A stretch of 64,000 bases of DNA from the NCBI RefSeq assembly GCF_005771495.1, contig NZ_VAUW01000013.1, positions 48,759 to 112,758 on the forward strand, written 5' to 3'. The stretch is from Maribacter sp. ACAM166 (GTDB taxonomy: Bacteria > Bacteroidota > Bacteroidia > Flavobacteriales > Flavobacteriaceae). Numbering within the stretch: position 1 is the first letter of the stretch; every line of letters starts with the position of its first letter. The notes beneath the pieces are model-generated. The model had not been told where the DNA came from, made no database searches, and was given only the letters and a program-made list of their open reading frames with translations. Below are positions 25,619 to 35,935 of this stretch, in pieces. The position numbers were made by a program, and so were the translations under genes.

Positions 25619-26555
25619 ATAATAAATATATCAAAAAATGAATTGCATAGCTAAATACTTACGTTATTCTAAAGATAATTCTACTTTATTATAAAACTTC
25701 CAAGAACTTTTTTTGTTTTAGATGTTTTCTTTGCTTTTTTGTTGTCACTTTTTATTTGTTTTCTAGTGGTAGATAATCATTGGACATTACCCCTTTGTTT
25801 TACAACCCCTATAACGATTTTAGTATAGAAGTTCTGAGCTGTTGAAAGCCCAGTGTTAGCTTGGCCTTATCGTGCTAAAAGACTAGAAGTCCCATAGTAT
25901 GAACTTACCTTTCTATCACTAACACATTCCGAGTATGGTGTTACTGGGCTCGTGATGCAAAATTTATCGTGATCTAAAATAAAACCGTCACGCACCACCA
26001 AATTTTTTGCGCAATAGAATTTTTAAAAACATCCTAAAATGGTTTTTTTTTGAGATTGAGATAGTTATTTGACGCTTAAAATTATCATTCATAAATCCTA
26101 TGTCAATAAATTTCATGGAAAATCAGGGTAAAATTATTCTAGCTACAATTAAATTCTTAGCTGTCTTATTAGATAGTACCGTAAAATGGTCAATTTATGA
26201 AATGGGTTCAGCAAAGTACCAAATTTCGTAGTGGAGTGTTCCATTCTTGGTCTTTTAAAGTATTCTTGTTAATAAACCTTTTATGGAACACTCGCTGACA
26301 AAAAAAACCTTGTAAAGGCTTTAACCAATATTCAGATTCAACTCAGGAATCTAATTAGCCGCTACCTTCATTTTTCATCAATAAACTTGGTTTAGATTTC
26401 GATTGTTCCAATTTAGCGATAACTAAGGTGTTTAATATTGTGTGAACATCGGCACTATTTTATAGTTGGATTAAATAAAATAACTATAATCAGCCTTAAT
26501 TTTCCTATCTTCCACTAAAGAAAACAAAAGGTGAAAATAGGTTCAATATTCAGAA
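25619..26555. other. Gene-free right end of element E2
   Basis: More than 900 bp without a supported gene. Visible structure: a single AACCGTCAC at 25982-25990, and an inverted repeat GAGTGTTCCAT (26235-26245) with its complement at 26283-26293. The frames are full of stops. It is probably decayed sequence plus one integrase arm site. Confidence 0.45.
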
Positions 26556-26575
26556 AACCGTCACTAAACCGTCAC
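26556..26575 (+). repeat. Tandem AACCGTCAC pair at the right end of E2
   Basis: Copies at 26556 and 26567, 11 bp apart, inside a 25-bp stretch nearly identical to the one just before the E2 integrase. They lie 50 bp left of the central att copy. With 14634-14653 they would flank the core in the circular attP. Confidence 0.7.
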
Positions 26576-26588
26576 TTCAAAAAACACA

Positions 26589-26620
26589 AAACCCTGTTAA
26601 TCAATTGATTAACAGGGTTT
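26589..26620 (-). terminator. Palindromic terminator next to the central att copy
   Basis: A perfect 32-bp palindrome (AAACCCTGTTAATCAA and its complement) lies 4 bp from the att core. In E2 before E1 arrived it would have been directly downstream of tRNA-Leu and would have ended its transcript. It differs in sequence from the terminators beside the other two att copies. Confidence 0.65.
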
Positions 26621-26624
26621 AAAA

Positions 26625-26639
26625 GTACTCGAGGCGGGA
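26625..26639 (-). other. Central attachment-site copy (E2/E1 junction)
   Basis: The 15 bp GTACTCGAGGCGGGA are identical to 41530-41544 at the tRNA-Leu 3' end and to 14508-14522. It marks the boundary between the two tandem elements. Confidence 0.85.
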
Positions 26640-26803
26640 GTGTCATTAATTCCTTTCAGCCTCGTATTCACAGGCCTTTGAAAGCATTGAAATTGGAGTG
26701 CACCCGAATCTGCAACCTTTAACATTATTTTATGTTCTTCTATTACAAACTCCAATAAAACACTTAAAATAAAATTTAATTTTTTTGAAAGTCTGATAAC
26801 CAA

Positions 26804-27487
26804 TTATAGCGGCTCGTCATAATTTTTAACCACTACGCCCTTTGTATTATTTAGATAGCCAGAAATTGGCCTAGCTGCTTCGTGTCTTATTTCATAACCA
26901 TTCTCAACAATATTTTTAGCTTGCGATTTCCAGTTTCTAACGTTTAATTCCCTTTGTAATTTCCATTTTCTCGCATGGTAATAGGCGTAGAATTTTCTAC
27001 CCTCCATTTCAGGCCAATTATTTTCTTTAAAAAAAATTAAAACGGCCAATTCATTTTTTGGCTTGGCTTGTTTATTTAAGTTTTCTTTTGTTTTAAGTTT
27101 ATAAAAAGGTACCAGATTTTGGCCTGGTTCTGGGACGCTGTTGGCCATTTTTTGATACGCAGGTGTCCCAGAGCTTGTACCACTAGCTGTCCCGAATATG
27201 GACATCTTCACTTTTGAACCTCTTGCTGGGTGAAAAGATGGAAAGTAGTTTAGGTAGCCCCAATCATTCAAATCTTTCAGATAATTATGATAGGTCGTTT
27301 TTGACTTGAACTTTGCTTTTTCCATAATGAACTGCCTATTGATGGTAAGCGTCTTTTTGAAGAATTCACGATTCCATTTCTGAAAGAACGCCAGGTATAA
27401 TGTGATATGGCCTTGTTTGATTCTCTTGTCATTGTTGAATCTTTCGAAGACGGCATTTAGGTGGGCGATGTAGTTTACTTTTTCCAT
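26804..27487 (-). CDS. Rep-like winged-helix protein of mobile elements
   Basis: 227 residues. The start (Y-I-A-H-L-N-A-V-F-E-R-F) and the following Q-G-H-I-T-L-Y-L-A-F-F-Q-K-W-N form an N-terminal winged helix found in Bacteroidota element proteins, often annotated as transcriptional regulator or replication-related. The S-K-T-T-Y-H-N-Y-L-K-D-L segment is the probable recognition helix. The C-terminal part is basic and Asn-rich. It overlaps the upstream BfmA-like gene by 13 bp. It is probably involved in maintenance or control of E1; the exact role is unknown. Confidence 0.6.
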   Translation of the reverse strand: MEKVNYIAHLNAVFERFNNDKRIKQGHITLYLAFFQKWNREFFKKTLTINRQFIMEKAKFKSKTTYHNYLKDLNDWGYLNYFPSFHPARGSKVKMSIFGTASGTSSGTPAYQKMANSVPEPGQNLVPFYKLKTKENLNKQAKPKNELAVLIFFKENNWPEMEGRKFYAYYHARKWKLQRELNVRNWKSQAKNIVENGYEIRHEAARPISGYLNNTKGVVVKNYDEPL

Positions 27488-27903
27488 CGGTTCTTAAGGA
27501 TTTCGTTATCACTATTTTTTTCACGATACTGCACTTGCTTTTTCTCCGTGCTATACTTTTTCTCTATGAGCAATGCCTTTTTTTCTGGGACTGATTGTTC
27601 GAAAAGTGAATACAACATTGCTGCAGTAGGTTTGGTCTGAGATTTTTCAATATCCTTTAGTATGGCAATCATTCCGTTCATACGTTTCTTGATAAGTAAG
27701 GACATTCTCATTTCCAAGGTCTCCATTCGCGGTCCCAAAGATTCTGCAGGAGAAATTCCATTCTCCTCAAAAAAGTCCAACATGAGCATCAAAGTCATGG
27801 ATTGTGACTTTGACATTTTCTTACAGAATTTTCGAAATCTGGTTGCAACCGAAGTCTTTATGCCAAGCTTCTCAAATCGCTCTTTTCTTAATTCTTTATC
27901 CAT
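27475..27903 (-). CDS. BfmA/BtgA-like mobilisation protein
   Basis: 142 residues. The N-terminal block F-E-K-L-G-I-K-T-S-V-A-T-R-F-R-K-F-C-K-K-M-S-K-S-type sequence (residues about 9-35) resembles a ribbon-helix-helix DNA-binding segment as in BfmA/BtgA proteins of mobilisable Bacteroidota elements. A helical middle (R-M-S-L-L-I-K-K-R-M-N-G-M-I-A-I-L) and a charged tail follow. BfmA partners a relaxase in oriT processing, but no relaxase gene follows here, so the set is incomplete. Overlaps the Rep-like gene by 13 bp. Confidence 0.65.
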   Translation of the reverse strand: MDKELRKERFEKLGIKTSVATRFRKFCKKMSKSQSMTLMLMLDFFEENGISPAESLGPRMETLEMRMSLLIKKRMNGMIAILKDIEKSQTKPTAAMLYSLFEQSVPEKKALLIEKKYSTEKKQVQYREKNSDNEILKNRWKK

Positions 27904-29503
27904 TTTTTCTGAAATTTTATACCGTTTTTATTGGGTTGTAAGCGTTTTTTCTGAAAATCGGGCTCAAATACCAAAATTCCCAAAAGAGACAATACTCCCG
28001 AAACCCCTATTCTCATTGCTGATGGAGAAAAAAATCAAAACGAAACATCGCGCCAGCGTGTTACCCTCTTGCTTCTCCATCCCTTCATTTCATTTCGGGA
28101 TTTCGAACTTTTCATCTTAAGCTAAAAAGCGAATCGAAAAATACGATCCGACCACTTTTTTTAACATGGCATATATCTGTTTTTGATGAATCCTTCGTGT
28201 TCAAAAGAAAACGATGATATTTATACAGCTTTTTACAGTATTGAATTACCACAAAATCGAGGCCATATTCAATGGTCTATTTTGGTGTCAAATAGTTGCC
28301 AAAATGACATTTATCCAACTACTTATTATATCCTGAGCGTTTTCCTTTTCATTTTTTAAAAAGGCAGGAGGGTATCTTTGAATTGTATATTTTTTGAAAT
28401 ACGACAGAATTAAAAATGGGTGTCCATCTCTTCCAATTACTTCCCATAGAGCCTTCGCTGTTACCTTTTCTGTAACGACACCTAAAATTTCGATTGCGTA
28501 AGGACTTATAATAGAGAGCGAGCGAACGGTTATGCAGTCCGTCTCGAGCTAAATTTTAAATCTTTGTAAAGAAAAGTGGATAGTCGGTTATTGTTTTAGC
28601 GAACTTGATTTCGGATGTTTACTTGGAAATGGAATGTTTCTTTCAAGCGCAGCGGAAAGAATTAATGAAATGAAAAGTCCAAATTTAGGATTGTATTCAA
28701 AACCTATTGTAGTGAAGCTCGTTTCATGTAATGGAGCTTTTCAGCGAAATGAAAGGAAATGTGCTGAGCGGTATTTAAAAATCCTTAAGGTGCTTAAAAT
28801 TTAATGGAACATAATAAAGTTCAAATAAAGGTGGAATTAGAGCAGGTTTTAAAGCGTAGAATCGAGATAAGAAAGAATGCACTTAGTGAGTTTTTAGTGA
28901 ATAGAAAGCAAACTAATGAACAAGTATAAATACAAGGATGCTTAAACCTAATTAGCATTGAGAAATATTGTAAATCTTACTAAGCCAAAAGACGACTAGT
29001 TTGATAGTTTTCATGGTTCTGTTTGCTGAACATATACTTTTTAATAGAAAACTGTAATTTGTTAAATTCCTTTAATTTTCTTGAGAACGTAGTAAAAATC
29101 TACTTTTCTTACAAAAAATTACCTATATTTAAGTAATCTTGATGTAAATACGTTAACGTTATTTTTACTCGTAGTTGATTCCCCATTGACACAAATAGAT
29201 GCCACCTATAAATCCTATAATTGTTTGTTTGGCAATCGCAAAACTTAACCAATCTTAAAATCAATTATTAAACCCTAAATAGAATGATGTATCTATGCAA
29301 TGGTCCATGAAAGACCTTCTCTTTACTAAGAAGTTTCGCATCCCAATTGATCTACTGATAAAGCACATTGTATAAGAACGGGGGTTCACTAACATCCTAA
29401 TTTCTGCTTCCCATTGTAATAATCGATGGGACTAATTTAGGGTTAAGTACCTGAAATTTCTATCAACAAAAAGAATTTATTCAAATAAACAACAAACTCT
29501 AAA
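27904..29503. other. 1.6-kb region without intact genes, with coding remnants
   Basis: On the minus strand one frame from about 28550 to 28288 is open for some 86 codons without a usual start (contains A-L-W-E-V-I-G-R-D-G-H-P-F-L-I-L and ends W-I-N-V-I-L-A-T-I); it looks like a gene fragment of unknown family. On the plus strand two very short frames at 28670-28804 (44 codons) and 28804-28929 (41 codons) overlap start to stop but have no recognised motif. The part from 28930 to 29503 must hold the susC promoter. Confidence 0.4.
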
Positions 29504-32500
29504 ATGAAAATAATATTCACTCAAAAGCTAAAGCAAAAAACTAGAATTTTTTTGCTGACTGTAACATTATTGTGTTTCGGTCTGGCGAAAGCACAAACAA
29601 TATCCGGAACCGTTTCGGATGAAACGGGACTATTACCTGGCGCCAATGTTTTGGTCAAGGGAACCACCACAGGTACCCAAACAGATTTTGATGGCAATTA
29701 TACACTACTCGATGTGGGTAGCGATGCCGTTCTTGTATTCAGTTTTATTGGTTACAAATCAGCCGAGGTGGCTGTTGATGGACAAACTACCATTGATATA
29801 ACCTTGGAACAAGATGCCTCTAAATTAGATGAGGTTATTGTAACGGGATATGGAACACAAACTAGGGGTGAAATTACTGGAGCGGTTGCATCTGTAGACG
29901 TAAACGAAGCCGTGAAAGTACCCGTTCAGAATGCCGCGGAATTATTACAAGGAAGAGTTACGGGAGTAACTGTTACACAATCAGGTACGGCAGGTGATGC
30001 ACCCAAAATTAATATTCGTGGTTTTGGTTCTAGTAACAATACTGACCCATTGTTTATTATCGATGGTGTTCAAACAGATAATGGTAATGTGTTAAACAAT
30101 ATTAACCCTGCCGATATCAAGCAAATGACCGTTTTAAAAGATGCCGCTGCAGCGATATATGGGGCAAGAGCTTCTAATGGTGTTGTTATAATTACCACCA
30201 ATGGTGGAGGTTATAATATGAATAAGCCTATAGTTTCTGCTGATTTCTACACAGGTTTTGCTGAAATCACGAATTCGGTAGATTTATTGAACGTAGACCA
30301 ACATGCAGCTGTATTATGGGAAAGTCTAGAAAATCAACAGGCAATAAATGGCCTTACCACACCTCCTTTTCACGCCCAATACGGTGGAGCAGATGGTAAC
30401 TCAGGGCCAGTAGTTCCTGCCACTGTGCAAGGGGCTACCATAAATGGTGTGCCATTTACAACCACAGTTAAACCCAATGGAGGTACTGACTGGATTGAGG
30501 CTATCACACAAACCGCGGCAGTAAATAATGCTTCTTTTTCTGTATCTAATGGTGGAGAAACTGGAAAATACTATTTGTCCAGTTCGTTTTTACAACGACA
30601 AGGGGTTATTAGAAATACTGACTTTTATCGAGGGAGTACAAGATTAAATTCTGAGTTCAGAGTAGGTAAAAATAAAAGACTGACCGTTGGGGAACACATT
30701 AATGTATCTTACACAAAGGCTTCAAGAGGTACAACTACTGCTACTGAGTTGGCTATGAGAATAACACCCTTGATACCGGTTCGAAATGATGCTGGCGAAT
30801 TTGCAGGGACTGAAGGTCCAGAATTAGGAAATTCAGGTAACCCAGTTGCTGATTTGTTCAGGGCTAGAAATGATTATGAAAAGAACTATAACTTTCTTGG
30901 TGATATTTATGCAGATTATAAAATAACAGATAAATTAAGTATTAAAACTGTAGCTGCAGCAGGTTTAAATATTTTAAATACAAGACAATTTGTAGCAGTT
31001 AATCCTGAAGCCAAAGAATCTCGTGACAACGCGACGCTAACAGAAGGAGATGCAACAACGTATAACTGGTCTTGGACTAATACAATAAATTATAGAAACA
31101 CTTTTGGAAAACATTCGATAAATGCTCTTGGTGGTGTTGAGGCAATTCAGGAAAGAGGAAAAGGAAAAAGAATTTCAAGAAGTACTTTCTTAAATGAAGA
31201 CGTGAACTTTGTTTTGCTAAGTAACGGTATTGCAACTGCGAATGTAGATGAAGCTGTAGATGGCTCGACTACCTTGTTCTCTATTTTTGGAACGGCCAAT
31301 TATGATTATGATGGTAAATACTTTCTTACCGCTACCGTGCGTAACGATAAATCATCTCGTTTTATAGGTGATAATCAAAGTCAAACGTTTCCATCGGTAA
31401 GTGCAGGTTGGGAACTAACCAAAGAAGATTTCTTTAACGCCGATGGCTTTCTCAATAGGCTTAAATTAAGAGCATCTTATGGTGAATTAGGTAACCAAAC
31501 ATTACCAATTAGAAACCCAGCGCAGAACGGCTTTTTTCAATCTCAGCAATTTGCAGATTATGCTTTTGACGGAGGACAAATTCGAGATGGGGTTTTATTA
31601 ACTCAAGTAGGTAATCCAGATTTAAAATGGGAGACTTCAACCTCTTTAAATCTAGGTGTAGACTTTTCTATCCTTGACAGTAAACTGTCTGGTTTTGTTG
31701 AATATTTTAATATCGAGACTAAAGATTTAATTGTGAGAGACCTTAATGCGGTAAGTTTAACTGCAATTGATGCAGGTGCACCCTTTGTGAATTTCGGAAC
31801 CGTGCGAAATAAGGGAGTAGATATACAATTGAATTGGAACGATAATATCGGTGAAGATTTTAACTATGGTATTAGCGCAAATCTTTCTACGGTTGATAAC
31901 GAGGTAACCGAATTCAAAGCACCGCTGCAAGGAAATTCAAGTGGAATTAGAAAAGGACAGGTAACCAGGACAGAGGAGGGAGATGAACTTTCTTATTTCT
32001 TTGGAAGAAACGTTATAGGTCTTACTGCTGAAGGTAGGTTCATATACGAAGATGTGAACGGAGATGGCGTAACAGACACCGCTGATCGTACCAAAATTGG
32101 ATCACCCCATGCTAATTTTACCTATGGTGCCAATTTCAATGCAAGCTATAAGAATTTGGATATTTCGTTCTTCTTTCAAGGATCACAAGGTAATGATTTA
32201 TGGAATTACAATAAAATATTTACCGATTACGGGTTCTTTTTTAATGGAAATAGAAGTACCAGAACATTGGATGCACGTTCGGCAAGTAATCCGAACGGTT
32301 CATTTGTTGCCTTATCAGCAACTTCACAAAACAATGAAGACGAACCCAACTCCTCTTATGTCGAAGACGGTTCATACCTTAGGCTTAAAAATTTAACTAT
32401 TGGTTATACCTTGCCTAAGTCAATCCTAGAATCTGCTGGAATTTCTTCTGTACGGCTTTACGTAACAGGTACAAATTTGTTTACAATAACCAATTATACA

Positions 32501-32608
32501 GGATTTGATCCAGAAGTTATTCCAATTGACAACTTAACCTTAGGATTGGATAGACAAATTAATCCACTTCAGCGGGTCATAACTCTTGGTGCTAATTTAA
32601 AATTTTAA
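29504..32608 (+). CDS. susC: SusC/RagA-family TonB-dependent outer-membrane transporter
   Basis: 1034 residues. Signal peptide at 1-30 (ends A-K-A-Q), a CarboxypepD_reg-like domain at about 32-110, then the TonB-box-like L-D-E-V-I-V-T-G-Y-G and a plug domain (I-N-I-R-G-F-G, then L-K-D-A-A-A-A-I-Y-G-A-R-A-S-N-G). A 22-strand barrel fills the rest, with the family end I-T-L-G-A-N-L-K-F. It imports glycan fragments with its SusD partner 4 bp downstream. There is no STN domain, so it is not an anti-sigma-coupled transducer. The symbol denotes family; the substrate is not starch by context. Confidence 0.93.
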   Translation: MKIIFTQKLKQKTRIFLLTVTLLCFGLAKAQTISGTVSDETGLLPGANVLVKGTTTGTQTDFDGNYTLLDVGSDAVLVFSFIGYKSAEVAVDGQTTIDITLEQDASKLDEVIVTGYGTQTRGEITGAVASVDVNEAVKVPVQNAAELLQGRVTGVTVTQSGTAGDAPKINIRGFGSSNNTDPLFIIDGVQTDNGNVLNNINPADIKQMTVLKDAAAAIYGARASNGVVIITTNGGGYNMNKPIVSADFYTGFAEITNSVDLLNVDQHAAVLWESLENQQAINGLTTPPFHAQYGGADGNSGPVVPATVQGATINGVPFTTTVKPNGGTDWIEAITQTAAVNNASFSVSNGGETGKYYLSSSFLQRQGVIRNTDFYRGSTRLNSEFRVGKNKRLTVGEHINVSYTKASRGTTTATELAMRITPLIPVRNDAGEFAGTEGPELGNSGNPVADLFRARNDYEKNYNFLGDIYADYKITDKLSIKTVAAAGLNILNTRQFVAVNPEAKESRDNATLTEGDATTYNWSWTNTINYRNTFGKHSINALGGVEAIQERGKGKRISRSTFLNEDVNFVLLSNGIATANVDEAVDGSTTLFSIFGTANYDYDGKYFLTATVRNDKSSRFIGDNQSQTFPSVSAGWELTKEDFFNADGFLNRLKLRASYGELGNQTLPIRNPAQNGFFQSQQFADYAFDGGQIRDGVLLTQVGNPDLKWETSTSLNLGVDFSILDSKLSGFVEYFNIETKDLIVRDLNAVSLTAIDAGAPFVNFGTVRNKGVDIQLNWNDNIGEDFNYGISANLSTVDNEVTEFKAPLQGNSSGIRKGQVTRTEEGDELSYFFGRNVIGLTAEGRFIYEDVNGDGVTDTADRTKIGSPHANFTYGANFNASYKNLDISFFFQGSQGNDLWNYNKIFTDYGFFFNGNRSTRTLDARSASNPNGSFVALSATSQNNEDEPNSSYVEDGSYLRLKNLTIGYTLPKSILESAGISSVRLYVTGTNLFTITNYTGFDPEVIPIDNLTLGLDRQINPLQRVITLGANLKF

Positions 32609-32612
32609 TAAT

Positions 32613-34286
32613 ATGAAAAGAAAAATAATTTATTTTGCAATGCTAATAGGAATTTTAGCTTGCAGTGACGATTTTACTGATTTACCACAAATTGGTGCAT
32701 TTGAAGAAGAATTTCTTCAGACGGAAGAGGGGGCTAATTTATTCCTTGCCTCTGCCTATTCTATGCTTACAGGCCGTTCTAATCTTTCAGTGGGCGATAG
32801 CCGTATGAGAAGTGGCGATAACTGGTTTCATGATGTTTTAGGTGGTGATGCCCACAAAGGGAGTACTGACAATGATCTATCTAGTTTGTTACGACTTGAA
32901 CTAGGCGAGTGGGATCCTAGTAATGAACAACTTCCTCGAAAATGGGCTACACTCTATGCGGGTGTTAATAGGTCTAACGCTGCGATCAATGCCGCCCTGG
33001 CAGGAGGTTTGATTCAGGTAGAAGCGCAAGCACGGTTTATACGTGCCATTTACTATATTGAATTGACAAAAATGTGGGGTAATGTTTCTGTGGTATCGGA
33101 AGAAAATTTTGCAGCACTAGAGTTTAACCAACCAAATTCTGGTCCTGCATGGGCAGTGATTGAAAGCGATCTTCAATTTGCTATAGCAAATTTACCTACT
33201 AGAGTGAACCAACCAGATGCTGGTAGACCAAGTACAGAGGTGGCTATGGCATTTTTAGGCAAGGCACAGTTATATCAAAGTAATTATACTGGAGCTTTGG
33301 CATCTTTTAATTCGGTAATCAATTCGGGTGCTTACAGCTTAAACGCTAATTATCTTGATAACTTTAGGTTGGAAGGTGAGAACGGCCCAGAATCTATTTT
33401 TGCCATTCAATTTTTGGCCGATGGCGGCGCGTCTTTTAATGCTAATCCATCAACTTTAAATTTCCCTAGAGGTGGCGGCCCATTTACCTGTTGTGGTTTT
33501 TACCAACCTTCTCAAGATTTGGTAAATGCGTATCAAACAGATGCTGCTGGGTTGCCCTTATTGGATACCTATAACCAACCTGGCAATGATGTAACGAACG
33601 ATCATCTATTAGCATCTTCAGATGCTTTTACACCGCATACCGGACCTTTAGATCCTCGTTTAGACTATACTGTTTCACGAAGAGGATACGACTTCAATGG
33701 TTTTGGAATACATACAGGCCAGGATTGGATTCGTGCGCAAGATTCGGATATCTCTGGCCCTTATATCTCCAAGAAAAATATCCATCAGGCAGGAGATGGA
33801 AATGTATCACCTGTTAATAATCGTAATAACGGGGTTAATTATAATATGATGCGGTATGCAGATTTACTGTTGATGGCTGCCGAAGCAGAAATTGAAGCTG
33901 GCTCGTTGGAAAATGCTTTTGACTATGTAAATCTGGTTAGAATGCGTGCAAAAAATGGTGAAAAACTTCAAGCTGATGGTGTAGATGCGGCAAATTATGT
34001 GGTAGAACCTTACACTACTGCATTTGCTGATCAAGCGTTTGCTCGCAAGGCGGTACGTTTTGAACGCCGTATTGAGTTAGGTATGGAAGGGCATCGCTTT
34101 TTTGATTTGGCCAGATGGGGCGTTAGCAAAGAAGTTTTGGATGCATACTACGAAAACGAAGGTAGAACAATACCTAATTTTGGTTCAAAAGTTGCACCTT
34201 TTGATGAGGCCCATGTTGTTTTTCCAATTCCCACAGCTGCCATTGATTTAAGTGAGGGTAATTTAACACAAAATCCAGGATATTAA
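32613..34286 (+). CDS. susD: SusD/RagB-family glycan-binding lipoprotein
   Basis: 557 residues. Lipobox L-I-G-I-L-A-C with Cys17, so anchored to the outer membrane and facing out through its SusC partner. Early TPR-like helices (A-N-L-F-L-A-S-A-Y), the central Y-Y-I-E-L-T-K-M-W-G block and the terminal R-F-E-R-R-I-E-L-G-M-E-G-H-R-F-F-D-L-A-R-W-G-type signature are all present. It starts 4 bp after susC. It captures the oligosaccharide and acts as a lid on SusC. A strong terminator follows at 34369, so SusCD is its own transcript. Confidence 0.93.
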   Translation: MKRKIIYFAMLIGILACSDDFTDLPQIGAFEEEFLQTEEGANLFLASAYSMLTGRSNLSVGDSRMRSGDNWFHDVLGGDAHKGSTDNDLSSLLRLELGEWDPSNEQLPRKWATLYAGVNRSNAAINAALAGGLIQVEAQARFIRAIYYIELTKMWGNVSVVSEENFAALEFNQPNSGPAWAVIESDLQFAIANLPTRVNQPDAGRPSTEVAMAFLGKAQLYQSNYTGALASFNSVINSGAYSLNANYLDNFRLEGENGPESIFAIQFLADGGASFNANPSTLNFPRGGGPFTCCGFYQPSQDLVNAYQTDAAGLPLLDTYNQPGNDVTNDHLLASSDAFTPHTGPLDPRLDYTVSRRGYDFNGFGIHTGQDWIRAQDSDISGPYISKKNIHQAGDGNVSPVNNRNNGVNYNMMRYADLLLMAAEAEIEAGSLENAFDYVNLVRMRAKNGEKLQADGVDAANYVVEPYTTAFADQAFARKAVRFERRIELGMEGHRFFDLARWGVSKEVLDAYYENEGRTIPNFGSKVAPFDEAHVVFPIPTAAIDLSEGNLTQNPGY

Positions 34287-34368
34287 TTTTAATTCTGTAA
34301 AATTCAGGAATCACAAATACAGGCTGTTAAGAGTTTATAATAGTTTTGTTAGTTTGAGTTAGTTTTTT

Positions 34369-34402
34369 AAAAAGCTCCTACTTAATCCTAGGAGCTTTTT
34401 TC
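34369..34402 (+). terminator. Terminator after susD
   Basis: Arms AAAAGCTCCTA and TAGGAGCTTTT with an 8-base loop and a T-run, 83 bp past the susD stop. It separates SusCD from the DUF5009 gene. Confidence 0.85.
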
Positions 34403-34600
34403 TTTGTTATAAGCTAGTATTTCGAATTATGCACTTTCTTTAAATTATCAAAGGTTTAAAGGAAGGATTAATAATCTAAGATGTTTTCACTCAACAATGA
34501 AAGATGTAAATATTAAACTCGTACTTGAAGGTAAACTTTTCGAAATACCTTAATAATTGAGAAACTAGAATCCTTAGAACAACCATGACCCATTTGTAAG

Positions 34601-35713
34601 ATGCAACCAACTAATAGAAACCAAAGACTTTATTCACTTGATGCACTTCGAGGCTTTGACATGTTCTGGATTATAGGTACTGAAGAAATCTTTCATAAGC
34701 TTGCTGAAATTAATAGGACACCATTTTGGGAGGGTCTGGCTGAACAATTCCAGCACCCGGCCTGGCATGGGTTTGCTTTTTATGATTTAATTTTTCCTTT
34801 ATTCCTTTTTTTGGCAGGCGTGGCCACACCTTATTCTATCGGGAAACAAATTGAGATAGGTACGAGCAAACAGACAGTATTACTTCGAATTATCAAAAGA
34901 GGATTGATTCTTGTGCTCTTAGGCATTATTTACAACAACGGTCTTGAAATTCGTCACTTAGAAGAAGTTCGCTTTGGAAGTGTTTTAGGCCGAATTGGAT
35001 TGGCCTATATGTTCGCCAACATCATCTACCTATATACTAAACAACGAGGGCAATATATTTGGTTTGTCTCACTCCTATTAGGCTACTGGTTTTTACTGCT
35101 ATTCAATTCCGCACCTGGGTATCCGATGGGCGACCTGACTATGGAAGGAAATTTTGTTTCATACCTTGACACTTTGATTATGCCTGGTAAATTGTATCGG
35201 GGTATACACGACCCTGAAGGTCTAGTATCTACTATTCCTGCAATCGCGACAGCCCTGCTCGGTATTTATGTTGGAAATATATTAAAGAACACCCCAGTTG
35301 AAAAAAACAAAGCTACCGCTATCCGATTAATGGTAATTGGTATTTTACTTATTATAGTGGCCCAACTTTGGAACTTAGTTTTTCCTATTAATAAAAACTT
35401 GTGGACGAGTTCCTTCACCTTGCAATGCGGCGGTCTGAGTATCATCTTAATGGCTATCTTTTACTATGTCATCGATATCCTTGGACACAAAAAATGGGCA
35501 TTTTTCTTCAAGGTAATTGGCATGAATTCCATATTGATCTATATGTCCGTTGCTTTTATTGATTGGTCGTATACGACATTGTCGGTATTCAAATGGTTAG
35601 GTCAAATTGTTGGAGAACCTTACAACGTGGTTGTTTTGGGTTTTTGCGGCCTAGCTGTTCAATGGGCCTTTTTGTACGTTCTTTATAAAAAGAAAATCTT
35701 TTTACGCGTTTGA
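34601..35713 (+). CDS. DUF5009 / HGSNAT-like membrane acyltransferase (E1 copy)
   Basis: 370 residues with about ten membrane spans. It starts with the family motif S-L-D-A-L-R-G-F-D-M-F and has H-P-A-W-H-G-F-A-F-Y-D-L-I-F-P-L-F-L-F. The first His of that block aligns with the region of the acetyl-carrying His of human HGSNAT. The expected role is transfer of acetyl from cytosolic acetyl-CoA to an amino sugar in the periplasm. It pairs with the PIG-L deacetylase downstream, as its paralogue at 5927 does in the chromosomal cluster. Own promoter likely, since a terminator lies between it and susD. Confidence 0.85.
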   Translation: MQPTNRNQRLYSLDALRGFDMFWIIGTEEIFHKLAEINRTPFWEGLAEQFQHPAWHGFAFYDLIFPLFLFLAGVATPYSIGKQIEIGTSKQTVLLRIIKRGLILVLLGIIYNNGLEIRHLEEVRFGSVLGRIGLAYMFANIIYLYTKQRGQYIWFVSLLLGYWFLLLFNSAPGYPMGDLTMEGNFVSYLDTLIMPGKLYRGIHDPEGLVSTIPAIATALLGIYVGNILKNTPVEKNKATAIRLMVIGILLIIVAQLWNLVFPINKNLWTSSFTLQCGGLSIILMAIFYYVIDILGHKKWAFFFKVIGMNSILIYMSVAFIDWSYTTLSVFKWLGQIVGEPYNVVVLGFCGLAVQWAFLYVLYKKKIFLRV

Positions 35714-35935
35714 AAATTTAGAGACTGTTATTATTTTTATAAGATGATAGTGAATTCATTATTTTGGGGGAAGTTCAAAAAAAAAAAATGATACATTTTG
35801 TTTCCATAGAATGCGTCATCTTTATATTCTAAATCATATTAATTGTTAACAAAAATCAATGAGCTTTTGGTCTAATTCGAGACAGAATTTTAGGTAGTCA
35901 ATTCCTGAAATCTGAAAAGCAAAAAACTAAATATC

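Larger units (their letters stand above)
14508..26639. mobile_element. Integrated mobilisable element E2 (tRNA-Leu site)
   Basis: About 12.1 kb lie between two direct copies of the tRNA-Leu 3' end. At the left is a tyrosine recombinase; inside are mobC, a relaxase, DUF6730 and a broken primase, the usual set of a mobilisable genomic island. Tandem AACCGTCAC repeats occur near both ends (14634-14653 and 26556-26575), as expected for arm sites of one attP split by integration. Cargo: AbiE toxin-antitoxin, an outer-membrane barrel plus T9SS protein, a ParDE-type remnant and a META-domain lipoprotein. The relaxase is intact but the primase is not, so the element may still move yet replicate poorly. 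Confidence 0.75.

Noticed and set aside
26609..26803. 64-codon minus-strand frame across the central att copy
   Set aside because: It reads through the attachment core and terminator region, so it arose by integration and is not a gene.
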